Assembly (NCBI GenBank): GCA_001510575.1 | Contig: LNGK01000013.1 | Location: 1-64,000, forward strand | Reading direction: 5' to 3' | Origin: Knoxdaviesia capensis | Lineage: Eukaryota > Ascomycota > Sordariomycetes > Microascales > Gondwanamycetaceae | DNA length: 64,000 nt | Part shown: piece by piece, positions 55,363 through 64,000 of the stretch | How positions within the stretch are numbered: position 1 is the stretch's first letter | Layout: each line of letters opens with the position of its first letter | Notes under the pieces: model-generated | What the model saw: only the letters and a program-made list of their open reading frames with translations | Database searches by the model: none | What the model was told of the DNA's origin: nothing | Position numbers and translations under genes: made by a program

Positions 55363-56415
55363 TCAAGCATCTGACTTCTCGCCCTCCTTCTTCTCGTCCT
55401 CCAGCATCATCTTGCGGCCCTCCAGCGACAGCCACAGGCTCCGGCCAGCTCCCTCGAGAGTTCCGGTCAGGCCCATGCCCGCGCCCTGGAGAACAGCCAC
55501 AAGCTGTGCGCGCAGGCCTTCCAGACCGCCGGAGATTCCGCCAACCCACTTCGTGCCGTCCACGTCGAACGCCTTGCCGTCGATGCGGCCGCCAATCAGC
55601 AGCAGCTTCGAGAGCCCGCTCTGGCACACCAGTTCGTAGTAGCCGGGGTTCTTCCGGCGCATCGGGGCAGGGAACTCGGGCGACGGCGACAGAATGCTCA
55701 GGGCCGCGGCCAGATGGGCGGGCGCCACGACCGGGAACGCCAGCGCGGCGATGGGGCCGGTGAGCAGCGGGATGAGCTGGGCCGCCGTCGAGTCTTCAGG
55801 GATCGGCGAGGTACTGACGGCGTTGTAGGCCGCCTCCGACAGATCGTGCACCAGGTGCTGCTTGTCCTGGGGCAGGCCCAACTTGGCGGCCTCGGGGTCG
55901 AAGAGCTCGACGAGCCTGAGGGCGACATTGAACATCTGCACGCGCAGCACATGCACGCCGACGTCCGTCGAGATATCCACCGCCGAGCCGTCGGGCTGTG
56001 GGAGGGCCGGCACCGCCGCCAGGGCCAGGCGGAGCTCGCGGCGCACGGCGGCCCACTCGGGGGCCGTGAGGTTGTTGTGCTGGAAGAAGAGGATCAGCGG
56101 CGACGTGCGCAGGAGCGACGCGTACATCCGGACCATCTGCGACTTGCGGGTCCCGGGCGGGCGGGCGCAGGGCGGCTGTGTCGGGGGCACGTAGTTCGCG
56201 GGCAGGCGGAGGGAGGCCAGCGCGGATGCGGCCGCGTAGGAGGTCGGTGCGGAGGTCGAGAGGTGGCTGCGCTGCTGGGAGAAGATGGAGGCGTTCACGG
56301 CGGCGCGTGCTGCCCGGAGCGAAGAGGATGTCGGGGTGCTGGAGCAGCCGGCCAGCTCGGTCACGGCGGCGAGGCGCACGCAGGAAGCGGCCTTTTGGGG
56401 TATGCGTCGCGACAT
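55363..56415 (-). CDS. MRPL11: mitochondrial large-subunit ribosomal protein uL10m
   Basis: Single exon, 350 aa. The N terminus (MSRRIPQKAASCVRLAA ... SQQRSHLSTSAP) is rich in Arg and Ser and poor in acids, a mitochondrial presequence. The ribosomal L10 pattern follows: TRKSQMVRMYASLLRTSPLILFFQHNNLTAPEWAAVRRELRLAL (family start of domain), later ALAFPVVAPAHLAAAL and KLLLIGGRIDGKAFDVDG. It would form the base of the L7/L12 stalk. In-frame upstream Met codons reach 56535, but 56415 gives the expected presequence. Divergent from RPT5 with 553 bases between the starts. Confidence 0.85.
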   Translation of the reverse strand: MSRRIPQKAASCVRLAAVTELAGCSSTPTSSSLRAARAAVNASIFSQQRSHLSTSAPTSYAAASALASLRLPANYVPPTQPPCARPPGTRKSQMVRMYASLLRTSPLILFFQHNNLTAPEWAAVRRELRLALAAVPALPQPDGSAVDISTDVGVHVLRVQMFNVALRLVELFDPEAAKLGLPQDKQHLVHDLSEAAYNAVSTSPIPEDSTAAQLIPLLTGPIAALAFPVVAPAHLAAALSILSPSPEFPAPMRRKNPGYYELVCQSGLSKLLLIGGRIDGKAFDVDGTKWVGGISGGLEGLRAQLVAVLQGAGMGLTGTLEGAGRSLWLSLEGRKMMLEDEKKEGEKSDA

Positions 56416-56968
56416 CTTGAGGAACTTTGTTAGGGAAGATGTGGGCGAATCGATGGGGGTTCGGCCGTGGGTTGACCTTCCGTTAGACAAACGGAATTGG
56501 GTCGTCGTTAGTGATGAGTATGAGAGCCGAGACACAAACGTGAGGAGGCATTGAGAAAAAAATTCAGAAAATGAAAAGAATTAATTCCTTGAAATATTAT
56601 GTCAGCGCAGCGCTTATGTAACGTGCTTATGTCACCCGCCCCGGGAAGGCTGCCACCATTACGCGCGCACCTGAAGCTGGTGGAAAGCGAAAGCTGATGC
56701 ATGGAGCCTGCCTCGGATTTTCCAATTACCAATGTTGCATGTATTTGTTTTCCGGACAACAACTTACAAGTAACATCACCATCATCACAAGCCAGTTTCT
56801 TTTCTCTCCCCGATACACCCCCTCCATACATATTCCCTAGATCTCGTAGGGTTCGTGTGATCCTCCACCTATCTTTCCTCCTTCACCCATTTTATCTCTT
56901 CAAACACACCACCTCACCACTCCCCCGCCACCGACTCCTCCATCCCACATCCCACATCCCCAGCAACC
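56416..56968. other. shared upstream region of uL10m and RPT5
   Basis: 553 bases between divergent starts. It contains a single TAGGGTT (56847-56853) ~120 bases before the RPT5 ATG and a C/A-rich leader (56870-56968). No other gene. Confidence 0.5.
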
Positions 56969-58703
56969 ATGTCGACCCTCGAAGAGCTCGACGACCTGGA
57001 TCGCCAGGAGCGCGAAGATGACAAGAAGAAGAATGACAAGAAGGACAAGGATTCCGACGACAAGAAGGACAAGAAGTCGGGCGGCGATGGCGACACCGAC
57101 ATGAAGGATGCCGAGGAGGACGACATTCTCGACGACGAGATTCTAAATCTGAGCACGCAGGACATCAACATGCGGAAACGGCTACTGGAGAACGACTCCC
57201 GAATAATGAAGAGCGACTTTCAGCGCCTCACGCACGAGAAGTCGACCATGACCGAGAAGATCAAGGAAAATGAGGACAAGATCGCCAACAACCGGTGAGT
57301 TTGGGGCACCTCCGTTTGCCGAGCGGGAATCCAAGCCGGAAGCACATTTTTCCTGTTGCTGTGCATCTATTGTTGCCGTCGTTTGTGGCAAATGTGCTTC
57401 CGGTTGGGCGTTTGCCTCGTTTGGTCTCTACTTAACCACAGCTGCTAACTGTTGCCCCGCGCTTCTTCACCATGCAGACAGTTGCCCTACTTGGTCGGCA
57501 ACGTCGTTGAACTGCTCGATCTCGACCCCACCGCAGAGTCTTCTGAAGAAGGCGCAAACATCGACCTCGATGCGACGAGAGTGGGCAAGTCGGCCGTCAT
57601 CAAAACCTCGACCCGCCAGACCATCTTCCTGCCGCTGATCGGCCTGGTGGACCCGGAGGCCTTGAAGCCCGGTGACCTCATAGGCGTCAATAAGGATTCG
57701 TATCTGATTCTCGACACTCTGCCTGCCGAGTACGATAGCCGAGTGAAGGCTATGGAGGTTGACGAGAAGCCTAAGGAGCAGTACTCAGATGTGGGCGGCC
57801 TGTCGAAGCAGATCGACGAGCTTGTTGAGGCCATTGTGTGGCCGATGAAGGAGGCTGAGCGCTTCAAGAAGATTGGCATCAAGGCGCCGAAGGGTAAGTT
57901 TTCCCCGTGGGTACAACTTGGCTGCAGAAAACTAACATGCGGGTGTTGTCCCTCCGATCAAATAGGTGCCCTGATGTACGGACCGCCCGGAACCGGCAAG
58001 ACGCTGCTCGCGAGAGCATGCGCTGCTCAGACCGACGCCACGTTTCTCAAGCTAGCAGGCCCGCAGCTTGTGCAGATGTTTATTGGAGACGGTGCCAAGC
58101 TTGTTCGGGACTGCTTTGCCCTGGCCAAGGAGAAGGCGCCCTCAATCATCTTCATCGACGAGTTGGATGCCGTGGGCACCAAGCGATTCGACAGCGAGAA
58201 GAGCGGAGACCGTGAGGTGCAACGCACGATGCTGGAGCTCCTCAACCAGCTGGACGGCTTCGCGTCGGACGACCGCATCAAGGTCCTTGCGGCGACGAAC
58301 CGCGTCGACGTGCTGGACCCGGCGCTACTGCGGTCCGGCCGTCTGGACCGCAAGATCGAGTTCCCGCTGCCGAACGAGGAGGCGCGGGCGCAGATTCTGC
58401 GCATCCACTCGCGCAAGATGCGGGTGGACGAGGGTGTCAACTGGGGCGAGCTGGCGCGCAGCACCGACGAGTTTGGCGGCGCCATGCTCAAGGCGGTGTG
58501 TGTGGAGGCCGGCATGATTGCGCTGCGGATGGGCAAGGAGAAGATCGGCCATGAGCACTACGTCGATGCTATTGCTGAAGTGCAGTCAAAGAAGAAGGAG
58601 GTAAGTTTGTGTCAGCTCTTGTCGTGTTGGACGTGTTCCTGTTTGAGGTGTCATCGCCCGCTAACTGTTCCTCTCCCCCTAGACCGTCAACTTCTATGCG
58701 TAA
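56969..58703 (+). CDS. RPT5: 26S proteasome regulatory ATPase Rpt5
   Basis: Four exons, 56969..57294, 57478..57893, 57966..58600 and 58683..58703, 465 aa. The introns are 183, 72 and 82 nt, and the last exon is only TVNFYA plus stop. An acidic/Lys-rich N terminus (KKNDKKDKDSDDKKDKK) and a coiled coil come first, then the OB fold (LPYLVGNVVELLDLD; LPLIGLVDPEALKPGD). The AAA+ domain has Walker A GPPGTGKT (~253-260), Walker B IIFIDELDAVG (~306-316), sensor LAATNRVDVLDPALLRSGRLDRKIEF and arginine finger. The terminal FYA is the HbYX-type tail that docks into the 20S alpha ring. The N-terminal KKDK repeats are longer than in yeast Rpt5. Confidence 0.97.
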
Positions 58704-59538
58704 ACGGAACACTGTCACCGCGAACTGCCGTATATGCTTGCTGGGTCTGGTCCCTTGCGCGTGATAGCCCGGAAATGCACATCTTGCTGAACATGCTTAC
58801 GACGGGCCGGCCGGAGCAAACAAACGCACATAGCACTGCGGCGGTGGATATCAAGGTCGGGCCCTATCCTGCATCCAAGCCCTCGGGGCTCTTGGTCTTT
58901 AGCTTTGATGTATCATTCCATATTTTTTGTCTTCATCCTTTTTCTCCCTTGTCGTCTAATGCTATGATCATTCCTCAGGGCGTGTACCTTATCTTCGGTC
59001 GGTTTCGTGAATGTTTTGTTTGAGTGTATCGGGGTTGGCTGTTTGAAAGATAGTAGCTTGTGTAGCCGAGAGAGCGTTTCCTTAGTACTGCTGCTCCTCT
59101 ATGTAGATCGGGCCCAGGTCGAGGGAGGGATATCTATATTGCGCCCTGTATATGCATATGGTTAGGGTTAGGGTTTGGTGTTTGGTGCTCGGGGCGACTC
59201 AAAGCATGGGCATTTCACCTTCTTGAAAGGGAAGTTAGTCACTTTTCAGGTTTGAACTCGTTATATAACCTAACGTTGCTATAAACGTAGGGCCCTCAAA
59301 CTGAACCTAATCTCATTTCTTTCTTCTCTTCTTTTTTTCCTACCTCGAAGACAGCGTGCAACACATCTTTCTGGAACAAGTTTCTGTTACTCTTCTCAAA
59401 ACTCCACTGAGTATCTAACGTGAATGTTGTCTGATCAAATTACGAGAGAGAGTTCTTCTATTGATTGATTTCTTATCTTCTCCTATTTAGCTCTCGAACT
59501 CTACCCTCCCTCATATACAACGTCCTCACAGCCTCCAA
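58704..59538. other. intergenic, convergent flanks, telomere-like repeat
   Basis: 3' flank of RPT5 followed by the 3' flank of a secreted-protein gene. It contains two and a half TTAGGG-like units at 59161-59177. 59280-59540 is T/C-rich. No gene seen. Confidence 0.5.
59161..59177 (+). repeat. short interstitial telomere-like repeat
   Basis: GTTAGGGTTAGGGTTTG: two full TTAGGG units plus TTTG, in an intergenic stretch. Confidence 0.6.
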
Positions 59539-60264
59539 CTAACCCGGGATAGCAAATGGCGAGCACAAGCCCACACACTCCTCCCGGTCCTCCGTGACGG
59601 TGCAGTTCGTCCGCGGATCATCAACACACTGCCACCCCCACGGACACTTGGCGTCCTCGGCGCCGCCGCACACGACGGCCTTGGACAGACAGATGCCGGG
59701 CAGGTCCTGGAAGTCGGAGTGGTTGAACACGCACTGCTGGCTGAACGGGCAGCGCACGGGGCTCTCGACGAAGCCGCCGCAGGGGGCGCCGACGCACTCG
59801 CCCGGCGCGTCGGGGTCGTCGGCGCGCAGCTGGGCGCACACGAGGCCGCGCGGGCACAGCGGCACCGGCGCGCCGCCGGGCTCGGGGAAGCGGCCGGGCG
59901 GCGGCTGCCGGGCGGTGCCGGACTGGCAGCGCACGCGGCTGGGGTAGCCCGTGGCCAGCGGGACGCGCGGGCTCGTGGTGACCGATTCCCAGGTGATGGT
60001 GCGCGTGCTGGTCAGGTTGGGGAAGGAGTGCGAGTAGGAGAAGGTCGTGGTCAGCGACGAGGCCGAGGAGGATGGGGGAGTGGTGGTGCGGCGGCGGCGG
60101 GTGCTGGTGCTCAGCGTTGTCGGGGAGGCCGTTGTGCGGGCCGCGCGGGTGCGGCTTGCGGTGGTTGAGGTCTCCGAGGCTGTTGCTGTTGTTGTTGTGG
60201 TTTTGGCGGATACAAGGGTAAGTGCCAGCAGGAGGGACGTGATGAGCATGCGAAAGGACGCCAT
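59539..60264 (-). CDS. secreted Cys-rich protein with Ser/Thr stalk
   Basis: Single exon, 241 aa. Signal peptide at residues 1-20 (MLITSLLLALTLVSA). Residues ~21-95 are very rich in Thr and Ser with an Arg patch (TRRRRTTT), typical of an O-glycosylated stalk. The remaining ~140 residues hold fourteen Cys, among them LCPRGLVC, ECVGAPCGG, RCPFSQQCVF, KCPWGWQC and ECVGLC, so seven disulfides are possible. No catalytic domain recognised and no GPI tail. A cell-wall-associated or effector-like role is a guess based on architecture only. Confidence 0.75.
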   Translation of the reverse strand: MASFRMLITSLLLALTLVSAKTTTTTATASETSTTASRTRAARTTASPTTLSTSTRRRRTTTPPSSSASSLTTTFSYSHSFPNLTSTRTITWESVTTSPRVPLATGYPSRVRCQSGTARQPPPGRFPEPGGAPVPLCPRGLVCAQLRADDPDAPGECVGAPCGGFVESPVRCPFSQQCVFNHSDFQDLPGICLSKAVVCGGAEDAKCPWGWQCVDDPRTNCTVTEDREECVGLCSPFAIPG

Positions 60265-63200
60265 ATTGCCTGTTCTAGGGCTTCTGCAGAAGCGGGTTGT
60301 CGGCTTGACGGTGGAATTTGGGGAGGAAGCGCAAAGGGGATCGATGGCGATTCGCCCTTTAGTCTCTTGTTGCGTCCTGCAGAGTCTGCTCGTCGTTGCG
60401 TGTTCCGGGGTTATACACCAGAAGCTCTCGTGGAACAGTGACACCCGGCGTGAACGTCGATACCCGCGAGACTCAAGAACACAAGTGCCTGAGAACCAGA
60501 GATTCGTGGCAGTCTGGGCGTCACTATAAATGGAAATTCATGGCCGCTGGTTTCGACACCTTCGACCCTCTCTATCGCCTATATCCTCTATGTCCTGGCA
60601 CCGGCTGCATCTCCAAACGACGGCCAGAGGTTCCTTTGCTTCGGAACCACCTGGGAAGTCAATCTGGAAGGCTATGCTCCCGCCCATCGAGCCGCCGGCG
60701 GGAATACAATATCTGGGCAAGTTTTCCCAGCACGGTGCCCGGAACTGCGACGGAAGTTCTCGTGTTTCGACTAGAGCTCCAGAGTGTCGTTTTACCCTAT
60801 AGGTGTTGAGAGCTCTTCCTGCGTGCCATGCCGGCTATATTCAAATCCGCAACCAGGAAGAAATCTGGCACTTTGTTTCTTCCAGATTGCAGGCAGTACT
60901 TTCTGGGACCGCTGCAATAAATTTCTTTGCTGGATTCCTCCGTGGCTGTTTAATCTCACAGATTACATTTCATTCCATGGATATTACAGCCTTGGGGTGA
61001 GGTCGCGAGCGGTTCTTAGAGTTAGGGTTAGTCGGGTTACAGAGAGACGGCAGGGGACACTCGGCAGCCATGCAAGAATACGTAGAGATGCCGGAAACTA
61101 GACCTCTGGAGACGTTGAGAGAGTCGTTGAAGAGACTCAGTCCTGATGTTAATATCTTGATCGGCGGCGTGCTGGCTCGTATTCACGCAGTTACCTTCAT
61201 ATCCCTATGCCGACAGTTGCGGTGGCGCGCCCCTTTTTGTGCACAGCCCAACACCACAGCAGCGAACGCATGGAAATGGGATATCAAATTAGAAATGCTA
61301 GAGGGTAAAGATCCACGGCCAGGAAATCAAATGTGGGCATATGCCGTGGAATTTGCCCTCTTGCATGAAAAAGAAGTGGACAAACAGAATGAACTTGCAC
61401 GCCGGGCTCGCATCAGTCCGTTATGTTTATCAGTCAGTCCACCCACACCTGGTCAGTATGCACAGTCTTTGGGACACCCAAAGGCCGTGGAATAGCAACA
61501 AGGCAGAAAGAAACGAGACGGGGGGCTCCACAGGCGCAATATATGTCAAAAAAGATGGTTATCACGGCCCCATGCAACGCTCTCTCCACTGGGAGAGCAA
61601 GAGTTGGTTATCTTGAGGTCAAAAGATCCACGGGGGCCACTGGGAAGGATTTGGATTCCACTGGTTTGGGGCGAGCGGATGTGTTCCCACTCTCAAAGGG
61701 AATTTCGGGCAAATTCTGAGTTCGGTTGCGGGTAGGTTGACTGGGGGCGAGAGATACGGGCTGACATTGTGCGTGGCAATTTACGATGGAAAGCTACTTG
61801 CAGGCCCGGCCTGAACTATTGGTTCCGATCCCACCACACCCTCCATCCGACCTACGGAGTAGTACATACTGTAGTGGACAGCTGGGATGGCAGTCCTGAC
61901 TTGGAGGAAGGTCTTTTTGGTGTTTGTGCCATTTCGTCTGGATGGAGGACAGGGCAACTGTTGGTGCTTGGTGACAAGGATGGCAGACCTGTCAGTTATC
62001 CACATGTAGCGGGGCATGGAACGGTGTAAATTAACTCCCTCGTTGGACAGACTGGACGCAAATGAGGAGGTCTCTGCCGGATACTACACGGGCAGACAGC
62101 ACCGACCTGCATGCATCGAGGATTGTACTGTACACTCGTACATGCACCATTCAGGCAACCTGCGGGGAGGAGGAGCGGGCGGCTGTTCGTGGATGTTTGG
62201 AGTGCTTGCCAAGGCCGACCGAAGCCCTTTGCGGCCGTGAACGCCCCCCTTTGTCAGCCGTCCGGTGCGGGCGAGTGCGCATTTGTCAAGTGGGAAGACC
62301 GGGCATCTTGGATGGGTGATAAGGAAGAACCAACTGAGAGAGTATTGAGCTAGAAGGCCTCGGGGGGGGGTTCTACCCAGACACTATCACGCGAGGGCAC
62401 GTATATGCACCCTGAGACTCGCGGAAGTGGCCCGAACATGGTCTGTTGTGCTGAGGAGAGAGACAAGCACACGCGCAGCCGCTTTGATGGCGTTCGTGAC
62501 ACTTGGAGATGGGGAACGGTGGTATCTACTACGCATGTACAGAAGCACTGCCGCTATAGAAAAAGACGGCTTGAACGCAACACAACCGCAGCACAACCGC
62601 AACACCCTGTCGAGCCTCGTATATTGCAAGTGCATGCTCCCGGGACGATACATGAGACGCGTGTGGTCCAGCACGATAGACACTCTCTCGCGCATGGCAG
62701 CAAGGGTGCAGCAGACGTCCATGACGGATCCTACGTCGTGGGCGCACACTCGTTGCAGACGATATAAAAAGAAACGGGGAGTTGAGGGTGAGGTTCCAAC
62801 GGACGGGTTGACACTTGCAGCAGACGCCGTCGGGAGCTGGGAGTCTATGAGTCGCCAAGAGGGAATGTAGGAGTGAGAGCAGGCTGTTTAGCGTATGGAT
62901 AGATAGAGGGCAGTATATGTTCCAGCACGACCCTGGCGAGGATTGATTGGTATCCCTCGTCCACAAAGCCGGCGGGGAATGGGGAGACCGGCGGTGTGAT
63001 ACGGCGTTGGCATTGCCTTGATCCGGCAGGTCTGCCCGCACGGCCAGGAGCGCCTGCATCTGCACCCGACATGCATACCACTATGGCGGGTAGATTGGAA
63101 GCAAGGCCAGCAAGCTGTGGTGGTGGATGGTGCGTCTTTTGGATTTGCTTTTTCTATTTATACCAGCTCTTTCAAGGAATAGCGGCCGCAAAAGCACGGC

Positions 63201-64000
63201 TGTCGGGTGCAGGTGCAATATAGAAATTGGATGCCACGCGAGCACGACTCATTTTCGAACGATCGGCGGGGGGACAGAAGGAAGTGTGGAAGTTCTGAGG
63301 CGGGGCCGTGTGATATTGGCATCCTCCATCCATGCTCCCTCCCCCCGGCTGCGAGGGATCGAAATTGGAAGTTCTCTGCGTATATTGATTGCTCTAGGTG
63401 GCGCTTAGAAGGAGAAGGAGAGGTTTACGGCATTCTTTATACAGGAGGCATGGTCAGTCTGCTCGGGCCTGTTGGGACGGAGAGGAACCCAATATCAAGA
63501 TGCTGGGCCGGGGCCGGGGACTGCACATAGGACACTCTGCGATAGTTCGACAGGAAAAGACGTCTTCCCGTCCAAAAGCGGTGGATGTTCACCTTCTGGA
63601 AGCGAGCATTGATTTGAGTATAGATTAACTGTTGGTTCCCTCGCTCTGACCAACATCCGGGTTCTGGAAGCCTGTTCGGGTCGTAGCTTGCGAGGAGTTC
63701 ATGTAAGACGACGGCAGAGATAAGAATTGGAGAACGTGACATACAGTCAGCACGCACTCAGATACCGGTGTCTTTTTTCTGAATGGAAGGAGTCTGAAGA
63801 AGCCAGTGTCACTTGGTATGTTCCTGTAGGAAAGCAGAAAAGAATGACCTTGGTCGCATCCCTCCTGCAAGTGTCAGCACGAAATGCATCCCATTTTAGA
63901 GTGAAAGTCTCCGGTCTCTTCCAACCTGGCCGGACCGGTCTCGCGTGACTTCTCTGCCGACTCGAGAATGTGCAAGTACCGAACACTGTGAGTAGAAACG
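60265..64000. other. 3.7-kb right edge without recognised genes
   Basis: Promoter of the secreted protein (to ~60700), a telobox TTAGGGTTAG (61022-61031), and many open stretches without family features (61070-61495 + is the longest with an early ATG; 62529-63065 - is another). No intron-consistent model was found. TATA-like TTATACC near 63160 has no assigned gene. Confidence 0.5.

Noticed and set aside
59161..59177. Chromosome-end telomere
   Set aside because: Only two and a half units, flanked by ordinary genes on both sides, so not a chromosome end.

Overview
The window is nuclear DNA of a filamentous ascomycete (Pezizomycotina). Evidence: genes carry short introns (about 60-130 nt) with GTAAGT/GTACGT-type donors and CTAAC-type branch points; coding DNA is GC-rich while several short AT-rich islands look like decayed repeats; and there is a DIM-5-type H3K9 methyltransferase plus filamentous-fungal families (2EXR, DUF7029/DUF7223, GOOX-like flavin oxidase). 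I cannot assign a genus. Exon structures were worked out by hand from splice signals and reading-frame agreement; no search was run.

Layout. 0-24 kb is an accessory-looking, gene-sparse part: a RING-CH membrane E3 ligase (-), a broken FAD-linked oxidase (-), the haem-binding protein Dap1 (-), a small secreted Cys-rich protein (+), a helical protein with an N-myristoylation start (-), a tiny membrane/organelle-type protein (-), a secreted protein built of three repeated modules and possibly disrupted (+), a large secreted DUF7029/DUF7223 protein (-) and a 2EXR protein (-), separated by 1-4 kb stretches with simple repeats but no recognisable genes. 24-33 kb holds a small membrane peptide gene and dim-5 in otherwise empty DNA with AT-rich, RIP-like patches.

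33-59 kb is a dense housekeeping block: UBTD-type ubiquitin-like protein (+), coatomer beta SEC26 (-), Mago nashi (+), a coiled-coil fragment (-), GID4/Vid24 (+), TRM11 (-), RPP40 (+), an ankyrin protein (-), tRNA ligase TRL1 (+), a DUF4870-like membrane protein (-), mitochondrial uL10 (-) and proteasome ATPase RPT5 (+). 59-64 kb returns to accessory character: one secreted Cys-rich protein (-) and 3.7 kb without recognisable genes.

Points of interest: (1) TRM11, RPP40 and TRL1, three tRNA-maturation genes, lie within about 8 kb; (2) telomere-repeat-like TTAGGGTT/AACCCTAA octamers recur between genes and in shared promoters; (3) the three-module secreted protein keeps a phase-2 intron at the same place in every module and has its frame broken at a (GT)8 microsatellite; (4) two genes have an intron right behind an N-terminal lipidation start, one with a 3-nt first exon and an intron that is itself fully open in frame; (5) TRL1 has an 82-codon in-frame upstream extension resembling a mitochondrial presequence.
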